This document shows positions 7,327 to 16,277 of a stretch of DNA of 64,000 nt, piece by piece. Source of the stretch: an uncultured Pseudomonadota bacterium (GTDB lineage Bacteria > Myxococcota_A > UBA796 > JAFGLY01); the NCBI GenBank assembly GCA_937912125.1, contig CALDOK010000077.1:1-64000 (forward strand), given 5' to 3'. The notes beneath the pieces were generated by a model. The model was not told the origin of the DNA. It made no database searches and worked only from the letters and a program-made list of their open reading frames with translations. How positions within the stretch are numbered: position 1 is the first letter of the stretch; each line of letters opens with the position of its first letter. The translations under genes and the position numbers were made by a program.

Positions 7327-8943
7327 ATGGCGGCGCGCACGCCCAGCCTGCAGTGGCTCCTGATGGCGGCCGCAGGGCTGATCGTGGTGCTCACCAGCGC
7401 CCACGCTCCGGTGGTCGACGAGGAGGTCTACCTGTGGCTGGCGGGGGCCTTCGCCGACGATCCCTTGCACCCCTACGCCTTCCACCGGGCCATGCAGCCC
7501 TGGCTCGAGGGCGACAGCACCTTCGCCTTCGCCCACCCGCCCCTGCACTGGGCATGGATCGCAGGCTGGCACGCCCTGGTAGGCGACGAGCGCCTGTGGC
7601 TGCTGCGCAGCTGCGTGGCCCTGCCGCCGGCCCTGCTGCTGGCCTGGGCCGTGGGCCTGCTCGCCCGGCGCACCACCCGCCACCCGGGGCTGGCGGCCGC
7701 GGCCTGGCTGGCGTCACCGGTCACGGCGCTGGCCATCGCCTCGGGGTTGATGATCGACCTGAGCGCCGCGGCGCTGGCCACTGCAGGCCTGGCCGCCTGG
7801 CGCGAGGCCCTGGCAGCCAAGGCCTCCCCCGCGCGCCTGCGCTGGCTGCTGGCCGCGGGGCTGTTGCTCGGGCTGGGGGTCGCCACCAAGTACCCCATGC
7901 TGATGCTGGTGCTTGTGGTGCTGCTCCACGCCGCCCGCCTGCGCCGCCTGCCCTGGAGCTGGCCCCTGTGGGTCGCCCTGCTGGGCGCCTGGGGCGCCGT
8001 TGAGCTCTGGATCGGGCTAGCCCACGGCGGCTTCCACCTGGGCGTGGTGCTGCTGCATGCCGGTGAGATCGCCCGCGGCCCTCTCTCAGGGCGCATCCTG
8101 GGGCTGCTCACCCGCACGGGCCTGGCCATGGCGCCGCTGGTGTTGATCAGCTCTGGGCGCAAGCTGCTCACCTTCGCCTCGGTGCTGGGAGCCGCCGCCC
8201 TGGCCTGGGCCCTGCCCCCCGAGCTGAGCACCCTTCAGATCGCAGCCCTGGCGCTGCTGGCGCTGCTGGGCGCCCACCACCTCGGGCTGGCGGGCGCAGC
8301 CCTGCGCTCCGCCGGCAAGGACCAACACCACGACGGCTTCCTGCTGGGAGTCTGGGTGCTGGCTGTGCTCCTGGGGGTGGCCGCGGGCCACAACTTCGCC
8401 TCGGGACGCTACCTGCTGCCCGCCATGGCCCCCTTGGCCTGCCTGCTCGCGCGCGGCCTGAAGCGCGGCCTGGCTCAGAGGCTCGCCCCGGTCCTGCTGG
8501 GAGGCTGGGCCGTGCTCACCATCGCCATGCTGGTGGCCGACCACCGCTACGCCCTGTTCCTGGATGTGCTGGCCCGCAGGGTGGCCTCCACCCACGAGCC
8601 CGCCTGGTTCACCGGCGAGTGGGCCTTCCGCTGGCGCCTCGAGCGCGAGGGCTGGCGCTACGCCGTGCCCCCCCAGCACGGTGGGGAGCTCCCCGCGGGG
8701 GCCATCGTGGTGGGGCCCAGCCACGCGGCGCCCGGCGCCCTGCCCTGGGAGCGCCTGGAGGAGCTCGAGGTCATCCCCGCTCCCAGCGATCTGCCCCTGC
8801 GCATCAACGACAGCTTCGGCCGGGTGGGCTGGTACGGCGAGACCTTGGGCGCGCTGCCCGTGGGATGGCGCCGAGCGCCCCTGGACGAGGTGACCATCTA
8901 CCGCGTGCGCGCAGGGATCAGCCCAGCCAACCCTGAGCGGTGA
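7327..8943 (+). CDS. GT-C fold membrane glycosyltransferase (GT39/ArnT-like)
   Basis: A 538-residue polytopic protein. ATG 7327 is 2 bases after the dapE stop. The first periplasmic loop contains VVDEEVYLW, the acidic pair expected of GT-C enzymes that use polyprenyl-phosphate sugars, and HPPLHWAW follows. About ten hydrophobic helices follow to roughly residue 430 (for example LLLGLGVATKYPMLMLVLVVLL). A soluble C-terminal domain of about 110 residues completes it. The likely job is transferring a sugar onto a lipid or protein on the outer face of the inner membrane; the acceptor is unknown. The last 26 bases overlap the convergent SGNH hydrolase gene. Confidence 0.75.
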   Translation: MAARTPSLQWLLMAAAGLIVVLTSAHAPVVDEEVYLWLAGAFADDPLHPYAFHRAMQPWLEGDSTFAFAHPPLHWAWIAGWHALVGDERLWLLRSCVALPPALLLAWAVGLLARRTTRHPGLAAAAWLASPVTALAIASGLMIDLSAAALATAGLAAWREALAAKASPARLRWLLAAGLLLGLGVATKYPMLMLVLVVLLHAARLRRLPWSWPLWVALLGAWGAVELWIGLAHGGFHLGVVLLHAGEIARGPLSGRILGLLTRTGLAMAPLVLISSGRKLLTFASVLGAAALAWALPPELSTLQIAALALLALLGAHHLGLAGAALRSAGKDQHHDGFLLGVWVLAVLLGVAAGHNFASGRYLLPAMAPLACLLARGLKRGLAQRLAPVLLGGWAVLTIAMLVADHRYALFLDVLARRVASTHEPAWFTGEWAFRWRLEREGWRYAVPPQHGGELPAGAIVVGPSHAAPGALPWERLEELEVIPAPSDLPLRINDSFGRVGWYGETLGALPVGWRRAPLDEVTIYRVRAGISPANPER

Positions 8944-9940
8944 TGGCGGCCGCGATGAGCTGCGCCGCCAGCTGGTTGCCCTCGACGTCCATGTGGCCCG
9001 CGTCGAAGATCAGGGGCTCGGCCACGCTGCGGTCCCGCTCGAACAGATCGTAGATCTCCCGCGGCAGGTCGTGGGAGGTGGCGGGTGCCTGGGCCAGGGT
9101 CTCACCCGAGCCCAGCCGGACCACCCGCAGCTGCCCACCCTCCCGGACCAGATCGCAGCCGCGCTGACCCTGGGCCTCGCGGAAGGGGCCCGTCAGCTCG
9201 AGCACCGGGGTGTCGAAGGGCCGCAGCGCCTGGGCCAGCTCCTCGGACTCCTGCCGCCAGAGCTCGCGGCCCACTGGATCGAAGCGGCCGATGGGCGCCA
9301 GTGCCACCATGGTGCGCAGCAGGGGCTGGGCCTCGCGGCAGGCCTGGAGGGTCGCCGGGTACGCGTGGTGCTGGCTGCCGTCCGAGGGCCGGCGGCTGAA
9401 GATCACCCCGTGGGCTCCGAGCTTCACGCCCAGGTTCAGCAGGTAGGCCGCCATGCCCGCCACGCCCTGGGAGGGCACGCCGGCGTTGAGCACCTCCACC
9501 GCCCCACCCTGGGCCCGAAGCCTGGCCTCGAGCAGCGCTGGCCAGGACTCGTGGTCCTCGACACCCCAGCCGAAGGTGGTCGAGTCGCCCAGGGCCAGGA
9601 TGCGGAAGACTCCCGGCGCAGGGGCGGGCTCGAACCCGGCGCCCCGCAGGCGCTGTGGGCCCGTGTTCACGCGGAAGGCCCGGGTGCGGCGGATGGCCTC
9701 CCGGCGCTCGGGATCGTCGTCTTCGTTGTGGCCGTGGGGCCGGTCCGGGACCACCATGCGCGCGGCCGCGAGATCCGGCAGCAGCCAGCTCACCCCTGGC
9801 CCCAGGATGTCCCAGGGCCCCATGATGGGATCCGACTGCCGACGCTGGGCCACGCGGCGCCGCTGCACCCACAGCCCGCCCCCCAGGGCTCCCAGGGCCA
9901 GCGCGCTGGCGCTCAGCCGCAGCAGCGTGCGGCGCTGCAT
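8918..9940 (-). CDS. Membrane-anchored SGNH/GDSL-type hydrolase
   Basis: A 340-residue protein beginning MQRRTLLRLSASALALGALGG, a Tat-like or uncleaved signal anchor. The SGNH block I motif is ILALGDSTTFGWGV with the catalytic Ser in GDST. Block II Gly lies in NAGVPSQGVAGM and a block V-like DAGHMDVEGN supplies Asp and His near the C-terminus. Such enzymes are esterases or acetyl-transfer partners acting on polysaccharide or lipid. ATG 9938-9940 shares its A with the stop of the upstream 45-residue gene (TGATG), indicating coupling. It is third in a minus-strand operon after a membrane glycosyltransferase, so it may edit the same glycan. Confidence 0.8.
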   Translation of the reverse strand: MQRRTLLRLSASALALGALGGGLWVQRRRVAQRRQSDPIMGPWDILGPGVSWLLPDLAAARMVVPDRPHGHNEDDDPERREAIRRTRAFRVNTGPQRLRGAGFEPAPAPGVFRILALGDSTTFGWGVEDHESWPALLEARLRAQGGAVEVLNAGVPSQGVAGMAAYLLNLGVKLGAHGVIFSRRPSDGSQHHAYPATLQACREAQPLLRTMVALAPIGRFDPVGRELWRQESEELAQALRPFDTPVLELTGPFREAQGQRGCDLVREGGQLRVVRLGSGETLAQAPATSHDLPREIYDLFERDRSVAEPLIFDAGHMDVEGNQLAAQLIAAAITAQGWLG

Positions 9941-10077
9941 CACATCACGCCGTAGCGGTACTGTTCCGGCAGCACCGCGTCTTCCGGGGCCGTGAACCAC
10001 AGCCAGGCCAGCACGGCGAGCACCACCAACAGGGCGCCGCCGCCCCAGAGCAGCAGATCACGCTGGAGGGAGGTCAT
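9940..10077 (-). CDS. 45-residue single-pass membrane peptide
   Basis: A short gene found by reading the gap between two larger ones. It starts at ATG 10075-10077 and its stop TGA (9940-9942) overlaps the next ATG by one base. It has a short polar N-terminus (MTSLQRDLLLW), one hydrophobic segment of about 22 residues (GALLVVLAVLAWLWFTA) and a polar tail ending EQYRYGVM. Its position between a glycosyltransferase and an SGNH hydrolase with TGATG coupling argues that it is translated. No family is recognised. It could tether or stabilise a neighbouring membrane enzyme, which is inference. Confidence 0.65.
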   Translation of the reverse strand: MTSLQRDLLLWGGGALLVVLAVLAWLWFTAPEDAVLPEQYRYGVM

Positions 10078-10125
10078 GGGGGGGAGTATCGGCCCCGACG
10101 CCATGCCCGTCAACTCCGCCGGATC

Positions 10126-11727
10126 TCAGGGGTCCCGGTTCGAGTGGACCAGCCACAGGCAGGGCGCCTCACGCAGATCCGCACCCACCACCTCGCAGCG
10201 CCCCTGCCGCTCACAGCTGGCCACCGCAGAAGGCCGCGGCAGCTCTGCCGGGACCGGGCCGGGGGCCAGCGAGGCCACGGGCACGCAGCCATGGACCGCA
10301 TGGATCATCCAGTCGAAGTCCCGGGACTCGGCCCAGCTGTGGGTCTCTAGGCAGGGATCCAGACCCTTGAGGGCCAGCACCAGGTCTTCCGCAGAGGCGT
10401 CCGGGAGCTGGCCGATGGAGGCGCCTGCTGGGCAGCTGGAGCCAGGCAGGGCCTGGCGCAGCAAGGCCTCGTGCCGCGCCCAGCGGAAGTGCTTGTCAGG
10501 CGCCAGCGACGGCGACGGTGGGCTCTGGAAGGCCGGGTCGGTGAGCGCCTGCCGATACCAACCCGGTGCCTCACCAGGGCTGAAGCTGGCCTGCCACCAG
10601 CCGAAGCCCACCAGGGCCAGCAGGGCTGCGCCCACGCCCAGCCGCAGCCGCGGCCAGGGCAGCGCGTGCAGGCCCAGGGCCACCAGCAGGGGCAACACGG
10701 GGAAGACCACCGCGGCGTAGTACCAGTTCTTCTTGGCGATCAGTGACAGGGCTACGATGGGCCCCAGTCCCCAGAGGAGCAGCTCGGCCCGGCCGCGACC
10801 GCGCCATGAAAACCCAACGAGCCCCAGCACGACCGCTCCCGCCAGCAGGGGCCCCGCGGTCGAGGTGGCGATGAGCCGCGGGTAGGCGGTCAGAAACCAG
10901 GGGTGCCACACCCGGCCAGCGCCGGCGTAGGACGCCGCGTTGGCCTCGGCGGCGTAGTAGTCGGGGTTCATGTTGAAGCGGACCACGACCCAGGTGGCCA
11001 GGAGCATGGGCGCCGCGGCGAGCACGCAGCCCACCGCCACCCGCCAGCGGGCCACCGGATCCCCAGGCAGTGGGGGCCGGCCCAGCAGCAACCCCCGCAG
11101 GGCAGCGCCCGCGCAGAGGCTGCCGGCGCCCGCCAGGAAGAGCAGATCGTGGGTGGAGAAGGGGCTGAACAGGACCCCCGCGGCCCCCAGCAGACCTACG
11201 CCCACGGCCAGCAGGGGACGGGAGAGGCTGCGGGACCGCACCAACACGTCGGCCATGGCCAGCAGCAGCAACAGCTGGGGCAGGATGGGGCCCCAGCGGC
11301 GACCCAGCAGGGCGATGTCGGGGAACATGGGCAGCAGCAGCGCCGCCAGCACTCCGGCCCAGCGATCCCCCAGCAAGCGGCCCAGGTCGAAGGCCAACAG
11401 CTGGCAGCCCACCAGACAGGCCAGCACGGTGAGCAGCAAGGCCTGCCCGCCGCCCCCGAAGGCGTGGTGGCCCACCAGCCCGAGCCAACTGGAGAGCCCG
11501 GGAGTCAGCAGATCCCCCCAGGCCAGCTGCCCGGCGTGGGCGCTGGAGATCAGGTCGTTGACCGGCCAGACAGCCTCGCAGACTACGGGCTCGCCTACCC
11601 TGGCTTCGAGCCCGATCCACCTCAGGCCTACGGCCGCCTGCAGCCCCATGCCCAGGCCCAGGGCGAGCCACGGCGCCAGGGCCAGGAGGCGTCGCGTGGG
11701 GCCGCGCGGCGGGAAAGCCGAGTTCAT
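10126..11727 (-). CDS. Polytopic membrane protein, probable GT39-like glycosyltransferase
   Basis: A 533-residue protein with about 10-11 hydrophobic helices covering residues 15-400, followed by a soluble domain of about 130 residues with several Cys. Basic N-terminus PPRGPTRR precedes the first helix. Loop one carries EAVWPVNDLISSAH. The strict DE pair of GT39 is not obvious, so the assignment rests on topology and on homology-like segments such as AKKNWYYAAVVFPVLPLL. It heads a minus-strand operon with the 45-residue peptide (48 bases downstream) and the SGNH hydrolase. A lipid-linked sugar donor is expected. A general surface-glycan membrane protein is the alternative. Confidence 0.6.
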   Translation of the reverse strand: MNSAFPPRGPTRRLLALAPWLALGLGMGLQAAVGLRWIGLEARVGEPVVCEAVWPVNDLISSAHAGQLAWGDLLTPGLSSWLGLVGHHAFGGGGQALLLTVLACLVGCQLLAFDLGRLLGDRWAGVLAALLLPMFPDIALLGRRWGPILPQLLLLLAMADVLVRSRSLSRPLLAVGVGLLGAAGVLFSPFSTHDLLFLAGAGSLCAGAALRGLLLGRPPLPGDPVARWRVAVGCVLAAAPMLLATWVVVRFNMNPDYYAAEANAASYAGAGRVWHPWFLTAYPRLIATSTAGPLLAGAVVLGLVGFSWRGRGRAELLLWGLGPIVALSLIAKKNWYYAAVVFPVLPLLVALGLHALPWPRLRLGVGAALLALVGFGWWQASFSPGEAPGWYRQALTDPAFQSPPSPSLAPDKHFRWARHEALLRQALPGSSCPAGASIGQLPDASAEDLVLALKGLDPCLETHSWAESRDFDWMIHAVHGCVPVASLAPGPVPAELPRPSAVASCERQGRCEVVGADLREAPCLWLVHSNRDP

Positions 11728-11758
11728 GCTGCTCCGGTATACCGGGACAGCGGCAGCG

Positions 11759-12103
11759 TCATGGATCAGCCTGCCTCAGCCGGGACACCTTGGCCTCGAC
11801 AGTGGCGCCCTTGGCTACGCGGATGCGGTGCATGAGGATCTCCCCCCGGATCACGGCGGTTTCCTCCACAACCAAGCTCTCGCGCACCAGCAGGCGACCC
11901 TCCACCAGGCCCGCCACCACGGCGCGGGCCACGTCCACCTCACCGAAGATGCGACCGGTGCGGCCGACCTCGAGCACGTCCTCGCTGTAGACGCGCCCCC
12001 GGAAGTCGCCATCGATGCGCAGGCGTCCCTCGAAGCTCAGATCGCCGCGCCAGCTGGCACCAGGCCCCAAGAAACCCGACAGGGGGTGCCGGGGCGGAGC
12101 CAC
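11759..12103 (-). CDS. Bactofilin
   Basis: A 114-residue bactofilin (DUF583), a right-handed beta-helix protein that polymerises into cytoskeletal filaments without nucleotide. Visible repeats include GRLRIDGDFRGRVYS, GRTGRIFGEVDV and GLVEGRLLVRESL, spaced as in the family. The start is GTG 12101-12103, directly abutting the parB stop (TAG then GTG), with GAGG eight bases upstream inside parB. In Myxococcus xanthus, bactofilins BacNOP lie with parAB and padC and position the ParABS machinery. The same gene order parA-parB-bactofilin here suggests a similar role. No padC-like gene is seen nearby. Confidence 0.9.
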   Translation of the reverse strand: MAPPRHPLSGFLGPGASWRGDLSFEGRLRIDGDFRGRVYSEDVLEVGRTGRIFGEVDVARAVVAGLVEGRLLVRESLVVEETAVIRGEILMHRIRVAKGATVEAKVSRLRQADP

Positions 12104-12994
12104 CTAGCGGTCCTCGACGCCGATGCGGTCCACCAGGTGCACCAGCTCTTCCTCGCTGGAGTAGGTGATGACGATGCGGCCTCCACCGCGGGGGCGGTTC
12201 TTGATCTGGACCGCGGCGCCAAGCTGCCGGGTGAGCAGCTCCTCGGCGCTGGCATAGCGGGAGACCTCGGCGCGCTTGGGCTTGGTGGCGTGGCCGTTCG
12301 AGGCGGCCACCCGGCGCTCGGTGGCGCGCACGCTTAGGCCCTGATCCACGATGGCCGCCAGCAGCTCAGGCAGCTGTTCGGGCGCGTGCAGCGCCAACAG
12401 GGCCTTGCCGTGGCCCACGGAGATGAGCTTGGCCCGCAGCGCCTCGAGGGCCCGCGGGGGCAGCCGGAGCAGGCGCAGGGCGTTGGTGATGGTGGTGCGG
12501 TCGCGCCCCACCCGCTGGGCCACCTGCTCCTGGGTCAAGCCGTAGGTCTCGATCAGGCGGGAGAAGCCCAGGGCCTCCTCGACCGGATCGAGATCGCTGC
12601 GCTGGAGGTTCTCGACCAGGGCCAGCAGCAGGGCGTCGACGTCACCATCGGCGCGATCGGTGACCAGCACCGGCACCTCGGTGAGCCCAGCCCGCCCCGC
12701 GGCCCGCCAGCGGCGCTCGCCGGCCACCAGCCTGTACTCGCCAGCCACCTCGCGCACCAAGAGCGGCTGCAGCAGCCCACAGCTGCGGATGCTGTCAGCG
12801 AGCTGATCCAGCTCCGCGTCGTCGAAGCTGTCCCGGGGCTGCTCGTTGTTGCGGACGATGCGGTCGATGGGCACCTGAAGCAACACCGGGCCGCCCCCGG
12901 CGGTCTCGTGCACCGCGCGGTCGGGGATCAGGCTGGAGAGCCCTCGCCCCAAGCCGCTGGAGCGGCGCGCGGGGCGACGGGCAGGACCGCTCAC
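12104..12994 (-). CDS. parB: Chromosome-partitioning protein ParB
   Basis: A 296-residue ParB/Spo0J. It carries GLGRGLSSLIP at the N-terminus (ParA-stimulating region), the CTP-binding box GERRW at 92-96, and ENLQRSDLDPVEEA leading into the helix-turn-helix region with LTQEQVAQRVGRDRTTI. A C-terminal dimerisation segment follows (RIVITYSSEEELVHLVDRI). ParB loads on parS sites as a CTP-gated clamp. Start GTG 12992-12994 overlaps the parA stop in a GTGA junction, so expression is coupled to parA. I looked for parS-like palindromes around the operon and found none. Confidence 0.95.
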   Translation of the reverse strand: MSGPARRPARRSSGLGRGLSSLIPDRAVHETAGGGPVLLQVPIDRIVRNNEQPRDSFDDAELDQLADSIRSCGLLQPLLVREVAGEYRLVAGERRWRAAGRAGLTEVPVLVTDRADGDVDALLLALVENLQRSDLDPVEEALGFSRLIETYGLTQEQVAQRVGRDRTTITNALRLLRLPPRALEALRAKLISVGHGKALLALHAPEQLPELLAAIVDQGLSVRATERRVAASNGHATKPKRAEVSRYASAEELLTRQLGAAVQIKNRPRGGGRIVITYSSEEELVHLVDRIGVEDR

Positions 12995-13791
12995 TTGGCC
13001 ACCTGGAAGGTAGCGGGCGCGATCTTGCGCTGATGGCGCTGCAGCAGCTCACCGGCCAGGGCCTGGTAGGCCACCGCACCCCGGCAGCCCGGATCGAAGT
13101 CGATGATGGGGCGCTGGTAGCTGGGGGCTTCGGCCAGGCGCACGTTGCGCGGGATCACCGTGTCGAACACGTCGCGGCCGAAGACCTCGCGGGCCTGGGA
13201 CTCGACATCGCGGGACAGGTTGGTGCGCAGGTCGGCCATGGTGATGAGCACGCCCTCGCGGGCCAGGCGTGGGTTGAGATCGCGCTTGACCGCCGAGATG
13301 CTGTCCAGCAGCTGCCCGAGCCCTTCGATGGCGTAGTACTGGGCCTGCAGCGGGATGAGCACCGAGTGGCTGGCGGCCAGGGCGTTGACCGTGAGCAAGC
13401 CCAGGCTGGGCGGGCAGTCGATGATCACCCAGTCCAGGGGGCGAGCGTAGCGCTGCATAGCCGCGGCCAGGCGCTGCTCCCGGCGGGGCAGATCCACCAG
13501 CTCCACCTCGACCCCCACCAGGGAGCGGGTGCTGGGCGCGATGTAGAGGTGCTGGTACCAGCTGGGCTGCACCACCTCGTCGAGGCTGCGGAAGCCCAGC
13601 AGCACGTCGGCGGTGCCTCGGGGCTGATCGTCACGGGGGAAGCCCAGGCCGCTGGACGCGTTGCCCTGGGGATCCAGGTCGATGAGCAGGACCTCCTGGC
13701 CCATGGAGGCCAGACTAGCGGCGAGGTTCACGGCGGTGGTGGTCTTACCGACGCCACCCTTCTGGTTGGCGACACTGATGATGCGGGACAT
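12991..13791 (-). CDS. parA: Chromosome-partitioning ATPase ParA
   Basis: A 266-residue ParA/Soj ATPase. The deviant Walker A KGGVGKTT is at 11-18 with the signature Lys at 11, followed by LLIDLDPQGNASSG, Walker B-like DWVIIDCPPSLG, and C-terminal PRNVRLAEAPSYQRPI typical of chromosomal ParA. It forms an ATP-dependent nucleoid gradient that moves ParB-parS complexes. The start is ATG 13789-13791. It is first in a tight parA-parB-bactofilin operon. The divergent upstream neighbour is a secreted phosphatase gene, with a 182-base shared regulatory gap. Confidence 0.96.
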   Translation of the reverse strand: MSRIISVANQKGGVGKTTTAVNLAASLASMGQEVLLIDLDPQGNASSGLGFPRDDQPRGTADVLLGFRSLDEVVQPSWYQHLYIAPSTRSLVGVEVELVDLPRREQRLAAAMQRYARPLDWVIIDCPPSLGLLTVNALAASHSVLIPLQAQYYAIEGLGQLLDSISAVKRDLNPRLAREGVLITMADLRTNLSRDVESQAREVFGRDVFDTVIPRNVRLAEAPSYQRPIIDFDPGCRGAVAYQALAGELLQRHQRKIAPATFQVAK

Positions 13792-13973
13792 GCGGGGGTC
13801 CGTGGGGAGGGTGTGGGGGGAGCTGTGGGAGCTGCGAACGAGAGCGGGGGACGCTCCGGGGGGGCGCTCAGATTACCGCCTGCGAGCGCCAAAGGCAACG
13901 ATGCACTACGACGTTGGAGAGCCCGGTGGCTTGACAGGCCAAGTCGAGGGCCACACTCGAGGAAGACTTCGCC
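13792..13973 (+). promoter_or_regulatory. Divergent promoter region between parA and the phosphatase gene
   Basis: No gene fits in this 182-base gap. A perfect TTGACA (13931-13936) points toward the plus-strand gene, but the best -10 candidates 16-18 bases further (around 13953-13959) match poorly, so this is a weak promoter call. GAGGAAG lies 8-11 bases before ATG 13974. No clear minus-strand promoter for parA was recognised. Confidence 0.3.
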
Positions 13974-16250
13974 ATGCCGCACCCCCGCACAGCGACCCTG
14001 ACCCTCCTCTCACTGGCGTTGCTGCTGCCGCTCACCGCCCAGGCCGAGGGCATCGTCTCCGGCCCCTGGGTCCAGCGTGTCACCCGGGACGAAGCCTGGA
14101 TCCTGTGGCGAGGCGACGACGACGCCGTGGTGGAGTGGGGCACAGACAGCGGCCTGAGCCACGACAGCCCGGTCTCCACGAGCTCGGGCGAGATCCACCA
14201 CGCCCGGCTCGCTGGGCTCGAGGCCGCCACCCGCTACCAGTACCGGCTGCGCCACGACGAAGGCAGCACCGAGACCTTCACCTTCAGCACCGCGCGGGCC
14301 AGCGCCGAGGCCGGCTTCTCCTTCGTGGTGATCAGCGACTCCCAGCACGACGGCAGCCACCCCGAGCGGCTCCGAGAGACCGTGGAGCAGGGGATCGTCC
14401 CCTGGGTCCAGGACGAGCTGGGGGCTGAGCTCGACCAGGCCCTGGATCTGGTGCTGGTGGTGGGCGATCTGGTGAACGACGGCTGGGAAGAGGACCAGTG
14501 GCGGGACGAGTTCATCGGCCAGGCCCAGGGCCTGATGACCGCGGTGCCCTTCTACGCCGCCATCGGCAACCACGAGGCCAACAGCCCCCTGTACTTCGAC
14601 CACTTCCTGCTGCCGGACAACGGCAGCGAGGGCTTCCCCGAGCACTGGTGGTACCTGGACCGGGGCAACGCCCGCATCATCGGCCTGAACTCCAACGCCC
14701 CCTACACCGGCGAGACCCAGAAGGCGTGGCTGGCGGCCACCCTGGACGAGGCCTGCGGCGTCGAGGACATCGACTTCGTCTTCGCCTCCATGCACCACCC
14801 CTGGCACAGCGAGCTGTGGCCACCGGGGGAGAGCGACTTCCCGGGCGAGGTCATCGAACAGCTGGACGCCTTCGCCACGAGCTGCGGCAAGCCGGCCGTG
14901 CACTTCTTCGGCCACACCCACGGCTACAGCCGGGGCCAGTCCCGCGACGCCACGCACCTGCAGGTCAACGTGGCCACAGCCAGCGGAAACATCGACTACT
15001 GGGGCGAGTACGACCAGATCGACTACGACGAGTTCACGGTCTCCCTGGACGAGTACGGCTTCGTGGTGGTGGAGCTGACCGCCGGCGACACCCCCAGCAT
15101 GCAGCTTCGGCGCATCGGCCTGGGCGACGAGTACGAGCCCGCCGACAAGGTCCAGCGCGACGCGGTGCGCCTGCTGCGCGACCCCACCGCTCCGGCCGTC
15201 CCCGAGGCCCGCAGCCCGGCCTCCACGGTCTCGCCCCACTGCATCCAGCTGGCCTCGTCCCCCTACTGCGACCCCGACGGAGACCTGCAGGGCGCCAGCC
15301 AGTGGCAGGTGGCCACCAGCTGCGAGGGCTTCGACACCCCCGTGGTGGACCGCTGGGTCCAGCACCAGAACCTCTACATGGACGAGGACCTGCAGGCCGG
15401 GGACCACCTGGGCGACGAGCTGGTGGCCGGGCTCACGCCGGGCCAGAGCTACTGCTGGCGCGTGCGATACCGCGACCAGGGCCTGGCCTGGAGCGCCTGG
15501 TCCACACCCACCGCTTTCGAGACCAGCCAGAGCGAGCTGGGCGAGAACCTGCTGATCAACCCCGGCGGCGAACAGGGCACCGAGGGCTGGGAGTCCGTAG
15601 ACGGTCCCATCGAGGCCCTGGGTTCCGGGGAGTGTGATGGCGGCGAGCCCCACGAGGGCGCCGCCTACCTGGCGGTTGGCGGTGTGTGCGAAGGAGGCGT
15701 GGATCAGGCCGAGGCCATACAGATCATCGACCTCGAGGCGTGGGCTCACCAGGCCGACAGCGGCGAGCTGGCCGTGCTCTTCGGCGGCTGGACCGGCAGC
15801 TACTCGGGCTCGGACCTGGCCCAGATCGAGATCCGCTTCCTGGACATCGACGGGCAGACCACCGGGGTCAGCGCGCGCCTGGGCCAGCTCAGCGCGGACT
15901 GGGTGGAGCACACCGCCATGGAGCCCGTGCCCCCCGGCACCCGCGCCATCGCCTTCGCCCTGATGGGCACCCGCAACGCCGGCCAGGACTGCGACGCCTA
16001 CTTCGACGATCTCCAGCTCCGCCTGGACGACCAGGGCGCCCTGGCCGCCTGCCTCGAGCCTCCCGCCTACCCCTGGCCCGACGAGTCCGTGGAGTGCGAG
16101 GACACCGGCGTGGACCCCGATGAGCCTGACGACACGGCCGGCCAGGGCGACGGCAGAAGCTGCGGGTGTGCGTCGAGCGGTGCCGCCGCGGTCACACCCT
16201 GGGCGCTGGTCCTGCTCGCCGCGCTGGGAATCAAGCGCCGCGAACGCTAA
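13974..16250 (+). CDS. Secreted purple-acid-phosphatase-like metallophosphoesterase with MYXO-CTERM tail
   Basis: A 758-residue exported protein. A signal peptide (LTLLSLALLLPLTAQA) is followed by an N-terminal fibronectin-III/PAP-like domain (about 25-105). The calcineurin-like phosphoesterase domain (about 110-370) has metal motifs ISDSQHDG, VVGDLVNDG, GNHE, MHHPWH and GHTHGYSRG. A second Fn3-like domain (about 400-510) includes WRVRYRDQGLAWSAWS, and a jelly-roll-like domain follows (about 520-690). The tail RSCGCASSGAAAV, a hydrophobic helix and KRRER form a MYXO-CTERM signal, so surface anchoring is likely. It probably hydrolyses phosphoesters outside the cell; the substrate is unknown. 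Confidence 0.85.
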   Translation: MPHPRTATLTLLSLALLLPLTAQAEGIVSGPWVQRVTRDEAWILWRGDDDAVVEWGTDSGLSHDSPVSTSSGEIHHARLAGLEAATRYQYRLRHDEGSTETFTFSTARASAEAGFSFVVISDSQHDGSHPERLRETVEQGIVPWVQDELGAELDQALDLVLVVGDLVNDGWEEDQWRDEFIGQAQGLMTAVPFYAAIGNHEANSPLYFDHFLLPDNGSEGFPEHWWYLDRGNARIIGLNSNAPYTGETQKAWLAATLDEACGVEDIDFVFASMHHPWHSELWPPGESDFPGEVIEQLDAFATSCGKPAVHFFGHTHGYSRGQSRDATHLQVNVATASGNIDYWGEYDQIDYDEFTVSLDEYGFVVVELTAGDTPSMQLRRIGLGDEYEPADKVQRDAVRLLRDPTAPAVPEARSPASTVSPHCIQLASSPYCDPDGDLQGASQWQVATSCEGFDTPVVDRWVQHQNLYMDEDLQAGDHLGDELVAGLTPGQSYCWRVRYRDQGLAWSAWSTPTAFETSQSELGENLLINPGGEQGTEGWESVDGPIEALGSGECDGGEPHEGAAYLAVGGVCEGGVDQAEAIQIIDLEAWAHQADSGELAVLFGGWTGSYSGSDLAQIEIRFLDIDGQTTGVSARLGQLSADWVEHTAMEPVPPGTRAIAFALMGTRNAGQDCDAYFDDLQLRLDDQGALAACLEPPAYPWPDESVECEDTGVDPDEPDDTAGQGDGRSCGCASSGAAAVTPWALVLLAALGIKRRER

Positions 16251-16277
16251 GAAAACCCGGCACCGCGAGAGGTGAGC

